DNA from: Chloroflexota bacterium
GTDB taxonomy: Bacteria > Chloroflexota > Dehalococcoidia > Dehalococcoidales > UBA2162
Direction: 5' to 3'
DNA: 52,069 bases
Assembly: GCA_016190825.1 (NCBI GenBank)
Contig: JACPPV010000028.1
Location: forward strand, 1-52,069
The notes under the pieces are model-generated. The model saw nothing but the letters and a program-made list of their open reading frames with translations. It was not told the origin of the DNA and made no database searches. Below, in pieces: positions 25,910 through 33,384 of the stretch. Positions within the stretch are counted from its first letter, which is position 1, and every line of letters starts with the position of its first letter. The position numbers and the translations under genes are program-made.

Positions 25910-26020
25910 GTGATAACCTCCTCGCTCCGAGCTTCCTTCGGAACTGCTGGCGTGTCTAAAGACCCTACACTAATTGTAAATCCACTTCACTGGGGAAGGA
26001 ACATCCTTATGGATAGGGCT

Positions 26021-26097
26021 GTGTATAGCAAATACACGAGGATGATTTCTGGATAAAACGCTGATATATACTAGCGTAAACACCAGGATAGCTGGTG
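26021..26097. promoter_or_regulatory. two inverted repeats upstream of the TDT operon
   Basis: GTGTAT-N5-ATACAC (26021-26037) and CACCAG-N5-CTGGTG (26081-26097) are perfect 6-bp inverted repeats 112-190 bp upstream of the minus-strand operon that starts at 25909. AT-rich stretches between them could hold a promoter, but no strong hexamer pair stands out. They may be operator sites. The remainder of 25910-26436 holds a terminator-like hairpin and dispersed repeats, no gene. Confidence 0.35.
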
Positions 26098-26139
26098 GGT
26101 GATTCGTAAGCGACGTCATTCATCTAGTACTTAGTTTCA

Positions 26140-26166
26140 GAAAAAGGAGGCTTTCGCCACTTTTTC
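26140..26166 (-). terminator. probable Rho-independent terminator
   Basis: On the minus strand GAAAAAG and CTTTTTC close a hairpin whose inner part is GGC-GAAA-GCC with a GNRA loop, and the descending arm supplies a T tract. It would stop minus-strand transcription coming from pyrD or beyond before the TDT operon. As a symmetric structure it might also work on the plus strand. Confidence 0.5.
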
Positions 26167-26312
26167 TTTCCTCTCCCTTTGGCAAATTGGGGTTTGTCGG
26201 GACATCCTTCACACGGGAGGGACTTAGGAGGATTTCCGGCTCCCCAGTGTCCTCCCTCTGGATTCTCGCTTGCGCTGGAAAGACAACTTTTCCACAAGAG
26301 TGTTCATAATTT

Positions 26313-26370
26313 CCGTTCGTCCTGAGCTAGTCGAAGGACGTTCATGGTTCGACAGGTTCACCACGAACGG
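26313..26370. repeat. dispersed repeat, 'cgttcgtcctgag' type
   Basis: An imperfect inverted repeat that begins CCGTTCGTCCTGAGCTAGTC and ends ACCACGAACGG, with an inner TCGAAGGACG/CATGGTTCGACAGG pair. The terminal arms CCGTTCGT and ACGAACGG are nearly complementary. Elements of this style are common in intergenic DNA of many bacteria. It lies in the repeat-rich sector around the 5S gene. Confidence 0.55.
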
Positions 26371-26439
26371 TTTGTTCTTAAGCCACCCCCCTTCCCTTCC
26401 CCCAAAAAGTGTGCTATTATATCAAATACTAAAGAGCCT

Positions 26440-26557
26440 TCTGGTGGTTAGAGCGAGGCGGTACCACCCGTTCCCATCCCGAACACGGCAGTGAAACGCC
26501 TCAGCGCGGACGATACTGAGGAAGAAGTTCCTTGTGGAAAATACGCCACCGCCTGGA
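26440..26557 (+). rRNA. rrf: 5S ribosomal RNA (stand-alone)
   Basis: The sequence from tctggtgg to ccgcctgga has the conserved 5S core CCCGTTCCCATCCCGAACAC and GTGAAACGCCTCAGCGC. The two ends pair in a 12-bp helix I that continues outward (GCCTTC with GGAGGC). A T-rich tract (ctttttctttt) follows directly, so the terminal helix probably also ends transcription. No 16S or 23S gene flanks it within this window, so the rRNA genes are unlinked here. A TATTAT at 26415-26420 may be its -10. Ends are accurate to a few bases. Confidence 0.93.
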
Positions 26558-26579
26558 GGCTTTTTCTTTTGTCCCTTTG

Positions 26580-26739
26580 GTTGTCATTGCGAGTCCTTCA
26601 AAGAAGGACGAAGCAATCCGTGTGGGGCGGGAGTAGATTCCCGCTTTCGCGGGAATGACAAGAAGTGCGCGGGAATGATGCTGTGGAAGAGATTGCCACG
26701 TCGTCCTTCACAAATGAAGGACTTCCCCGCAATGACAAT
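26580..26739. repeat. cluster of dispersed repeats between 5S and pyrD
   Basis: Three repeat units follow each other: GTCATTGCGAGTCCTTC...GAAGCAATCC (about 26582-26622), GATTCCCGCTTTCGCGGGAA (from about 26637), and GAGATTGCCACGTCGTCC...CCCCGCAATGACA (about 26690-26740), the last being roughly the inverted partner of the first. Together they form a larger inverted structure. The last copy abuts the 3' end of pyrD at 26740. Confidence 0.6.
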
Positions 26740-27663
26740 TCAGCGTCTCGTCGCGCCGATAAGCTCTTTGATGTCCGCGATTCCCTCTTTGACCATGAAC
26801 TGCTTGATGCCTTCGAGGATGTCCAGGGGGGCGCAGGGGTTGGAGAAATTCGCCGTGCCTACCTCTACTGCAGTCGCTCCGGCCATGATGAACTCGATGG
26901 CGTCCTGCGCGGTGGCGATTCCCCCGCAGCCGATTACCGGAATATCAACCGCTCTGGCTGTTTGGTAAACCATGTAAAGCGCTACCGGCTTCACCGCCGG
27001 ACCGGAAAGCCCGCCAGTGCCGTTGCCCAGAACTGGCTTGCGACGCCGGATATCTATTGCCATTCCTCGCAAGGTATTTATCAGCGTGACGGCATCGGCC
27101 CCGGCGGCGGCTACTGCTTCGGCTACCCGGGCGATGTTGCCCGTGTTGGGGGTCAGCTTCATAATGACGGGCAGGGAGGTAGCGTTTTTCACCGCCCGCG
27201 TCACCTCGGCGGCGGAGGTGGGATCAGAGCCAAACTCATCGCCACCGGCCTTTATATTCGGACAACTGATGTTCACCTCAAGCCCACTGACGCCGGGCAC
27301 GCCATCGAGTCGACTTGCCAGTTTGACATAATCATCCAGCGTTTCACCGGCGATGTTGACGATGACGGGGATGCTCCATTTCGCCCAGACGGGCGCCTTC
27401 TCTTTTATCAGCGCTTCGACGCCGATATTCTGGAGGCCGATGGAGTTGAGCAGTCCGGACGCCGTCTCGACCAGGCGGGGTTGGGAATTACCCTCCCTGG
27501 ACTGCATGGTAGTCCCCTTGCAGACAATGGCACCGAGCTGCTGGATATCAAAAGGAACATCTGGCTCGGTACCGTAACCAAAAGTACCGGAGGCTGTCAT
27601 GACCGGACTGGTCAGCAGCAGTCCCTGGAGGTGCTTCGGCGCCAGTTGTACTAAAAGGTCCAT
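26740..27663 (-). CDS. pyrD: dihydroorotate dehydrogenase, class 1B catalytic subunit
   Basis: A 307-residue cytosolic FMN enzyme oxidising dihydroorotate to orotate in pyrimidine synthesis. It has LTSPVMTASGTFGYG at the start, the FMN/substrate segments GLQNIGVEAL and VNISCPNIKAGG with the catalytic Cys that marks class 1, NTLRGMAIDIRRRKPVLGNGTGGLSGPAVKP, and IGCGGIATAQDAIEFIMAGATAVEVGTANF. Class 1B enzymes pair with a PyrK Fe-S/FAD subunit. No pyrK is next to it here. The 3' end runs into a repeat element. Confidence 0.96.
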   Translation of the reverse strand: MDLLVQLAPKHLQGLLLTSPVMTASGTFGYGTEPDVPFDIQQLGAIVCKGTTMQSREGNSQPRLVETASGLLNSIGLQNIGVEALIKEKAPVWAKWSIPVIVNIAGETLDDYVKLASRLDGVPGVSGLEVNISCPNIKAGGDEFGSDPTSAAEVTRAVKNATSLPVIMKLTPNTGNIARVAEAVAAAGADAVTLINTLRGMAIDIRRRKPVLGNGTGGLSGPAVKPVALYMVYQTARAVDIPVIGCGGIATAQDAIEFIMAGATAVEVGTANFSNPCAPLDILEGIKQFMVKEGIADIKELIGATRR

Positions 27664-27720
27664 GTTGTGGCTCTCTCCAGACGGATTATAAGCTATCCTT
27701 CAACGGTCGGCAACCCACAG

Positions 27721-27810
27721 TCACTTTATCAGCAGCATGAGGATGATACCGAGCAGGAATATGGAGAACTGGACGATTGGACTTCGGCCACCTTTCTTAC
27801 TTGATTGGTG
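27721..27810 (-). other. short open frame encoding a membrane-helix-like tail
   Basis: On the minus strand, between TAG (27813-27811) and TGA (27723-27721), the frame reads SSKKGGRSPIVQFSIFLLG then IILMLLIK. It is a basic stretch followed by one hydrophobic helix, as in small tail-anchored proteins. It has no ATG, GTG or TTG start in frame, so it may be the end of a decayed gene or use an unusual start. The surrounding gap 27664-27898 holds nothing else but a dispersed repeat. Confidence 0.25.
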
Positions 27811-27835
27811 CTAAACTATCCTTCCCTTGTCACTT

Positions 27836-27895
27836 GTCATTCCCGCCTCCGCTCCCGTGCCGAAGCACGGGACAAGCTTCGCAGTATGACAAAGA
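27836..27895. repeat. dispersed repeat copy
   Basis: The segment carries GTCATTCCCGCC, the inverted pair CCCGTGCCGAAGCACGGG, then ACGGGACAAGCTTCGC and TATGACA. The 16-mer ACGGGACAAGCTTCGC is shared exactly with the copy at about 35745. It lies just downstream of the thiamine-binding protein gene (stop at 27899). Confidence 0.6.
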
Positions 27896-27898
27896 GCT

Positions 27899-28198
27899 CT
27901 AGCTAACAGCTCCCACCTTGCTCTCAATCGTCGCTGCCTTATCACGGCGGTCGTCAATGTAGATCGTGGTCACGACGCGCTGTACCCCCATGGTGAAAGG
28001 TACCTCGTGAACTTTCTGGGCCAGCTCCAGGACTTGCTCCATCGTCCCCTGGACTATTGTGCCCATTGCCGTGACGTTATAGCTCACCTCCGGGCTTCCC
28101 TTGATGGCGCTTACACAGGCAGAAATGTAGCGGCTGAGGCTCGGAGTTGATGTCCCCACGGGTAGGACCTTTAGTTCAGCGATGACTGATTCCTTCAT
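27899..28198 (-). CDS. thiamine-binding / MTH1187-family protein
   Basis: A 99-residue cytoplasmic protein with a ferredoxin-like fold of the MTH1187/YqgV (Thiamine_BP) family: VIAELKVLPVGTSTPSLSRYISACVSAI, SYNVTAMGTIVQGTMEQVLELAQKVHEVPF and RVVTTIYIDDRRDK. Start 28198 is chosen because AGGAGG lies just upstream. The longer frame to 28342 has no ribosome-binding site. Members bind thiamine-like or other small ligands as tetramers, and the physiological role is poorly known. Confidence 0.88.
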   Translation of the reverse strand: MKESVIAELKVLPVGTSTPSLSRYISACVSAIKGSPEVSYNVTAMGTIVQGTMEQVLELAQKVHEVPFTMGVQRVVTTIYIDDRRDKAATIESKVGAVS

Positions 28199-28352
28199 TG
28201 TGGTGCCTCCTGAAAGCTTTTCTCTTAATAATAACACACCGTATTCCCGGGGCGTCTGATTTGATAAAACTGCCAGAATGAAATAAACTGAGAGTGGAGA
28301 CCGTACAGGGATCCCGTGATTCTGCCCGTCGCGGGAGCGCATAAAGCTTTTA

Positions 28353-28381
28353 TTGCCTTATGCCCGATGCTTCAGTATAAT
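28353..28381 (+). promoter_or_regulatory. promoter of the traR/dksA-lspA-rluD transcript
   Basis: TTGCCT (28353-28358), a 17-bp spacer and a perfect TATAAT (28376-28381). The leader to GTG 28460 is about 70 nt and contains AGGAAGAAG as ribosome-binding site. Confidence 0.6.
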
Positions 28382-28459
28382 AGCTTTAGCCTGTCAGCGT
28401 TCGCATGGAAAGTTTAGATACCCAGCCTGAGCTGACGGCTGGGGCGGGAGGAAGAAGAA

Positions 28460-28819
28460 GTGACCACCCTTAACATCGCTCAACTTCATGCTCGTTTGAA
28501 AAGTGAACAGGCGCATTTGCTTGAGGAATTGGAGCACCTAAAGATGAGGATCCAGTCCGCCGACGTTAGGCGGGAAGGCAGTCCGTTCGGCAAGAGAGAA
28601 GAAGAAGCTACTGAAAGCTTTGAGCTGGAGAAGCGTCTTGCCCTGGAGAAGCAGGTCAGGGCAAATCTCGCAGAGATTGAGCATGCCCTGCAAAAGTTTG
28701 AAAAAGGGACCTACGGGTCATGCGATGTCTGCGGGCAGCCGATTGATCCCGGCCGGCTCGAGGTTTTACCACAGGCGAATTTATGTCTAAGTTGCAAGGC
28801 GAAGCAGGCAAGAGTATAG
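28460..28819 (+). CDS. TraR/DksA-type C4 zinc-finger protein
   Basis: A 119-residue protein with an N-terminal coiled coil (residues 5-80, [20 protein letters not shown] ... [16 protein letters not shown]) and a C-terminal C4 zinc finger ([20 protein letters not shown], then LCLSCKAKQ). The family binds RNA polymerase in the secondary channel (DksA) or has related roles. The start is GTG 28460. Its last 37 bases overlap lspA, a coupling often seen in this gene pair. Confidence 0.92.
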   Translation: MTTLNIAQLHARLKSEQAHLLEELEHLKMRIQSADVRREGSPFGKREEEATESFELEKRLALEKQVRANLAEIEHALQKFEKGTYGSCDVCGQPIDPGRLEVLPQANLCLSCKAKQARV

Positions 28820-29307
28820 CGACCGCATTTCCTCAAGGTAAGGCGTGGGACGTGGTTTTCCTGCTTACTGCTATCCTGGTAGTTGCTACCGACCAGTTAT
28901 CCAAGTCATGGGTTCGGTCTTTTGCAGAAGGGCAGACTGTTTTTCGCGCTGGAATTTTCCATATCGTCCACAGCCGCAACAGCGGCGCTGCCTTCGGGAT
29001 GTTTCAGGACTATTCGGTTATTTTGACCGTTGTGGCGATCCTTGCCATCTTTGCTATCCTGGCGCTCGGCCTCTTTTTCTGGCGCAGGTGGGGGGTTCTT
29101 GGTGGTGAGGTGGGCAAGATAGCTCTGGGACTGATCCTTGGCGGTACCGCCGGCAACCTGACTGACCGTCTGCTTTTCGGCTCTGTTACCGATTTTATCG
29201 ACCTTCGCTTCTGGCCTTCATTCAACGTGGCTGATTCGGCCATTACTATTGGGGTCATTCTCTTCATTTTTTCGCTGGCGTTCCTCGGTAAAGCTGAAAA
29301 GCGCTGA
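28783..29307 (+). CDS. lspA: lipoprotein signal peptidase II
   Basis: A 174-residue membrane aspartyl protease that cleaves prolipoprotein signal peptides after lipidation. Four helices are visible. The catalytic motifs are conserved: [10 protein letters not shown] near 37, [23 protein letters not shown] and the second aspartate in [20 protein letters not shown]. An extra polar N-terminal stretch precedes helix 1. The many lipoproteins in this window would be its substrates. Confidence 0.96.
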   Translation: MSKLQGEAGKSIATAFPQGKAWDVVFLLTAILVVATDQLSKSWVRSFAEGQTVFRAGIFHIVHSRNSGAAFGMFQDYSVILTVVAILAIFAILALGLFFWRRWGVLGGEVGKIALGLILGGTAGNLTDRLLFGSVTDFIDLRFWPSFNVADSAITIGVILFIFSLAFLGKAEKR

Positions 29308-29382
29308 CCTGTCGCCAGTATTAAGAAACCTGTCCTCCACCGTCAAACGCTATTAGCAGCAACGTTACCCGAGCCAGTAGTG

Positions 29383-30294
29383 ATGAGCGATATCAAAGAG
29401 CGTGAACTGGTCGTTGAGCGGCCGGGGGTACGTCTTGACAAGTATGTGGCGGAGTGTTGCCCGGAGCTTTCCCGGACGCAGGCGCAAAAGCTGATCGCCG
29501 GCGGCAACATCAGGGTGAACGGGCAGACCGCCAAAGCGGGTATTAAGCTCAATTCCGGCGACCGGATAACTATAGCGATTCCCCTTTCCGTTCCCAGCGC
29601 GCTAGCGGCTGACATGATCCCTTTGAGTGTCCTTTACGAAGATGAAGACCTTATGGTGATTGATAAACCAGCCGGGCTTACGGTGCATCCGGCGCCGGGA
29701 CATCCCAGAGGCACGCTGGCGAATGCTATTCTTTCCCATCTGTCCTATTCTCCGGATGCCGGCGACCAGCGACCGGGAATTGTCCACCGACTGGACAAGG
29801 ACACTTCAGGGCTGATAATAATCGCCAAGAATTTGCAGGCGCACGCCAACCTGGCCAACCAATTCAGGACACGCTCAGTGGTGAAAGTTTATCTTGCCCT
29901 GGTCAGGGGATACCTCTCTCCGGAGGATGGGATAATCGAAGCGCCCATTGGCCGCAGTTCCAGCGACCGGAAGCGGATGGCGGTAGTTGCTGCCACCAGG
30001 GGCCGGCCGGCGCAGACCAGGTATCACGTAGTCAATTACATTGATGGCTACTCCCTGTTGGAGGTCAGGCCGGCGACGGGACGCACTCACCAGATCCGGG
30101 TACACCTGGCGGCAATCGGCCACCCGGTAATCGGCGATGCGGTTTACGGCGGCAAATCTCCTTTTCTTGCGCGCCAGTTCCTGCACGCTTCGAAGCTCGG
30201 ATTTCACTTGCCATCCACGGGCCAGTACGTTGAGTTCCGGTCGGAGCTGCCTCCGGACTTACGGCAGGCGCTAAAAGCTATCAGCCCCGGGTAA
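29383..30294 (+). CDS. RluD-family pseudouridine synthase
   Basis: A 303-residue RNA-modifying enzyme. Residues 15-80 are an S4 RNA-binding domain (RLDKYVAECCPELSRTQAQKLI). The synthase domain has the catalytic aspartate in GIVHRLDKDTSGLIIIAKN, and the C-terminal RPATGRTHQIRVHLAAIGHPVIGD is typical. RluD members modify 23S rRNA helix 69, but subgroup assignment needs alignment. A GTG at 29380 immediately precedes the chosen ATG. It follows lspA by about 75 bp, as in many bacteria. Confidence 0.94.
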   Translation: MSDIKERELVVERPGVRLDKYVAECCPELSRTQAQKLIAGGNIRVNGQTAKAGIKLNSGDRITIAIPLSVPSALAADMIPLSVLYEDEDLMVIDKPAGLTVHPAPGHPRGTLANAILSHLSYSPDAGDQRPGIVHRLDKDTSGLIIIAKNLQAHANLANQFRTRSVVKVYLALVRGYLSPEDGIIEAPIGRSSSDRKRMAVVAATRGRPAQTRYHVVNYIDGYSLLEVRPATGRTHQIRVHLAAIGHPVIGDAVYGGKSPFLARQFLHASKLGFHLPSTGQYVEFRSELPPDLRQALKAISPG

Positions 30295-30334
30295 ATTAAC
30301 TCTGGCGACTTTTGCCCTCGTTCCAGAAAAGGGG

Positions 30335-30364
30335 TTGACTTTTTTCTGGTGGCAATCCTACAAT
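30335..30364 (+). promoter_or_regulatory. strong promoter directly in front of the BNR-protein start codon
   Basis: TTGACT (30335-30340), an 18-bp spacer and TACAAT (30359-30364). The annotated ATG begins at 30372, only 7 bases after the -10, so transcription would start at or next to the A of the start codon. There is no ribosome-binding site between them. This predicts a leaderless mRNA. Confidence 0.6.
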
Positions 30365-30371
30365 TCCCCAG

Positions 30372-33300
30372 ATGGCGAAGCAAAGGATGCATCACTTTGT
30401 TGCAATCTTCTTGGTAGTGGCTGCCCTCAGCCTCAGCTTCGTCTCCTTCTCAACGCTGGCGGCTCCGGAGGCGCTAAAATGGTCTCCGGTCAATATCCCT
30501 GCGGAAGGCAAAAGAGGGTACTGGCAGCTTGCCGAGGGGTCGAATGTAGAGCACCTGGCCGTGGCAGGTGATGGCACGCTTTATGCCCATGTTGCGCCTT
30601 CGGGGACCAGTAATACGCTGTTCAAATCGAGTAACGGCGGTTATCGCTGGTCGCCATCCGGCCAGGTTACGGATAATATCGAAGCTATCACTGTTATGCC
30701 GGAAGATGCGCACTCGGTATACTATGCCACTGCCTCCACGATACACAAGTCATCTGACGGCGGCGATAGTTTTGGCATGATTGCGCCGGGGCCCGGCGGA
30801 ACCGGAAGCGGTAACGTCACGATTACCAGCCTCACTGTTGCCAAAGCGGGCGACAGTCGGATTATTGCCGTGGGCACGATGGATAAAGATGTGGGTCAAT
30901 ACGGCGGTGTCTACGTCGCCGATGAAAGCCGCTTGTTTAACAGCTGGACAAACACCGGCATTGGCAGCTATGACGTGCTGGCTCTCGCCTTCTCGCCGGG
31001 CTATGCCAGCGACCGTCTGCTCATCGCCGTTGCTTCTAATGAGACCGATACGCTTGTCGCCAGCCGGCACGCGGATATGGACTGGGGGGCGATCACAGGG
31101 AATGTGACCATAAAGGGCGTGGTTTCCAGAAAGGCGGCCATTGTCTTTCCGCCCGATTTCAGCAGTGCAGTGGAGAATCCCGTTCTATTTCTTGCCCTCG
31201 ATACTGGCGGGAACGGCGGAGATGTTTACCGTATTGAGCTCGACCAGGCGCCTGAAAACTCCAGGGGCATCGACCTGAACGTTGCTTTAGCCGACAATCT
31301 GCCCGATATTGATGTCACCGGCGTAGCGGTGACTGGAAACGCCACCGGCTATTATCTTCTTGCCGGCGCCGCTGCTTCGAGCAAGGTCTATATCAGTAAG
31401 GACAGCGGGCAGAGCTGGTTGGCAAGCCAAAAGGACCCCGCGGGGCAAACGAAAACTAATCTGCTGGCGCCGCCGGATTTTGCGCAAAGCCGACGGGCTT
31501 ACGCTGCCACTAGCGGCTCCGGCAGCGGCTTTTCCTATAGTGTGGATGGTGGTGTCACCTGGGACCAGCTTGGGCTGATCGATACTCGGCTTGACGAGAT
31601 TGTCGGACTGGCGTTATCTCCCGCTTTTGAACGGGACGGCACCCTGTTCATGTTGACGCATGGTGGAGAACACAGCGTCTGGCGGAGTCAGAACGGCGGC
31701 ACTACGTGGGAGAGGGTCTTCAGCGCCGTTCAGGCCAGCGCCACTGCTCTGAACATGATTGAATTTTCTCCCTCTTACGGCACCGATGGCAAGGCAGTGT
31801 TTCTTGTCGGCAGGAGTGGCAATCAGTGGTCAGTATGGAAATCGGAAAACGGAGGGCAGACCTTCATCAGGCGTCCCGCACCGTTTCCCATCGACGTTAT
31901 GGCTGTTGCCAGTAATGACATTTTGTTTGCGGGCAGCTATGACGGCAGCAGTAACCTGGTCTACAGCTCGGCAAATGGTGGTTTCTTCTATTCCGTACCG
32001 GCGGCGGCCGGCAGCCAGCGGCTGAAATCCATCGCGTTGTCTCCGGATTACCTGAAAGACGGGACCGTCCTCGCGGGCAACACGGCTGGCCGGGTATATC
32101 TGTCTACCGACAACGGCACTTCCTTTGAACAGCTTCCTGTCGGCGCCGCAACAGCGCCCCTTGGCGGGGGCGTTTTTGTCGTTTTTGATCCGGACTTCAC
32201 CCGGAACCGGATAGTGTATGCGGTCACTGATGCGGTGGCGACGACCTCAAGTAAGCAGCGCGTCTACCGCTTTACCATCGGCAAGAGCAGCGTCTGGGAA
32301 AGTATAGACGCTACTCTGCCTGTAGGAAGCGTGCTGAACCGGCCGGTAATATCGAGTGGCGGCACTCTCTACCTGGCCAATGCAATGACCAATGGTGGAA
32401 TGGAGCGGGCGCTCAGCCCGGCGTCATTGAATCCTTCATTCGAGACGGTTACTCGCGGTCTGACCGATAATGCCACCTTGAACGGGCTATGGCTTTCAGG
32501 AAATCAGCTCTGGTCGGCTGACACCAGGAACAAGCTGCTGATGACCTACGTAGATAGTGCAGCTGAGCCGGCGACCCTGGTTTCACCCTCCGATGAAGCT
32601 TCGGGATTGGAGATCAATAATGTTAAGCTGGACTGGCAAACGGCAAAGGGAGTAACCAAATATGAGTGGCAGGTTGATCGCAATGCCAGCTTTGCTTCGG
32701 GGGACAATGCGTCCGCCGGAGAGACCGGTGGCAGCTCAGCCGTTTTGCCTCCGCTGCGAATGGCAACTACATACTACTGGCGGGTCAGGGCTATCGAGCC
32801 GGTGCTGAGTCCGTGGTCGGCAAAGTGGTCTTTTACGACAATCCTGGGCGGGACCGCTACCGGGCCGGAGCTTTACAGCCCGGAGGCCGGACTTTCCCGT
32901 ATATCCAGAAAACCGTTATTCCAGTGGAGCGTGGTACCCGGGGCAGAACGCTATGAACTGATGGTCTCTGCCGATATCTCTTTTCAGAATCCAGCGATCG
33001 CGAGGGACTCGTTGCCCGCAACCGCCTGGAAAAGTGATGTGGACCTCGATTATGACACCACGTACTACTGGATGGTGAGAGGTGTTGGCGCGGGCAGTCA
33101 CAGCTCCTGGAGCGCAACGGGCGTTTTTACCACGGAAAAGGCGCCGCAGTTCGAAGAGATTGCCCCGCCTGCATCGCAGACACCCGAGCCATCTCCTTTC
33201 CTTCCCCAAACCCCACCCGCTACTCCGTCGCCTCTGCCGCCCCCGCCGCCTCCGCTGCCATATGTAGCGCAGCCTGTTCTTCCTGCCTGGAGCATATACC

Positions 33301-33377
33301 TGGGAATTACTCTACTGGTGGCGATAGCGGGTCTGCTGGTGGCTATCCTGGTGCTGCTGGTAAAAAGAGAGCATTAG
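30372..33377 (+). CDS. anchored surface protein with Asp-box (BNR/VPS10-like) repeats and fibronectin-like domains
   Basis: A 1001-residue exported protein. Residues 1-31 are a signal peptide. Residues of about 45-730 form beta-propeller repeats with Asp-box motifs (SSNGGYRW, SSDGGDSF, SKDSGQSW, SVDGGVTW, SQNGGTTW, SENGGQTF, STDNGTSF), as in sialidase, VPS10 and photosystem-assembly propellers. Two fibronectin-like modules follow (KLDWQTAKGVTKYEWQVD ... TYYWRVRAIEP; FQWSVVPGAERYELMVS ... TYYWMVRGVG). A proline-rich spacer leads to one C-terminal membrane helix with a short basic tail. It is probably displayed on the cell surface. The ligand or substrate is unknown, and sialidase catalytic residues are not evident. 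It converges with the LVIVD lipoprotein gene 7 bp away. Confidence 0.88.
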   Translation: MAKQRMHHFVAIFLVVAALSLSFVSFSTLAAPEALKWSPVNIPAEGKRGYWQLAEGSNVEHLAVAGDGTLYAHVAPSGTSNTLFKSSNGGYRWSPSGQVTDNIEAITVMPEDAHSVYYATASTIHKSSDGGDSFGMIAPGPGGTGSGNVTITSLTVAKAGDSRIIAVGTMDKDVGQYGGVYVADESRLFNSWTNTGIGSYDVLALAFSPGYASDRLLIAVASNETDTLVASRHADMDWGAITGNVTIKGVVSRKAAIVFPPDFSSAVENPVLFLALDTGGNGGDVYRIELDQAPENSRGIDLNVALADNLPDIDVTGVAVTGNATGYYLLAGAAASSKVYISKDSGQSWLASQKDPAGQTKTNLLAPPDFAQSRRAYAATSGSGSGFSYSVDGGVTWDQLGLIDTRLDEIVGLALSPAFERDGTLFMLTHGGEHSVWRSQNGGTTWERVFSAVQASATALNMIEFSPSYGTDGKAVFLVGRSGNQWSVWKSENGGQTFIRRPAPFPIDVMAVASNDILFAGSYDGSSNLVYSSANGGFFYSVPAAAGSQRLKSIALSPDYLKDGTVLAGNTAGRVYLSTDNGTSFEQLPVGAATAPLGGGVFVVFDPDFTRNRIVYAVTDAVATTSSKQRVYRFTIGKSSVWESIDATLPVGSVLNRPVISSGGTLYLANAMTNGGMERALSPASLNPSFETVTRGLTDNATLNGLWLSGNQLWSADTRNKLLMTYVDSAAEPATLVSPSDEASGLEINNVKLDWQTAKGVTKYEWQVDRNASFASGDNASAGETGGSSAVLPPLRMATTYYWRVRAIEPVLSPWSAKWSFTTILGGTATGPELYSPEAGLSRISRKPLFQWSVVPGAERYELMVSADISFQNPAIARDSLPATAWKSDVDLDYDTTYYWMVRGVGAGSHSSWSATGVFTTEKAPQFEEIAPPASQTPEPSPFLPQTPPATPSPLPPPPPPLPYVAQPVLPAWSIYLGITLLVAIAGLLVAILVLLVKREH

Positions 33378-33384
33378 TTGCCCA

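Noticed and set aside
25930-25990. GTCTAAAGAC-like palindrome upstream of the TDT operon as another Crp/Fnr site
   Set aside because: The half-sites are in the opposite order (GTC...GAC) and do not match ACGAC-N4-GTC.
26312-26371. Possible tRNA because of a ggttcgac-like stretch
   Set aside because: No cloverleaf can be drawn. The segment is an inverted dispersed repeat.
28199-28342. Longer start of the thiamine-binding protein
   Set aside because: AGGAGG immediately precedes ATG 28198, which also begins the conserved fold.
32547-32552. An isolated TACGTA within the BNR gene
   Set aside because: Single box inside coding sequence, without the 10-bp partner or a -10 at the right distance.
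30372-33377. Annotation of the BNR protein as a sialidase
   Set aside because: Asp-box repeats alone are not diagnostic, and I could not find the arginine triad and Tyr/Glu pair of sialidases.
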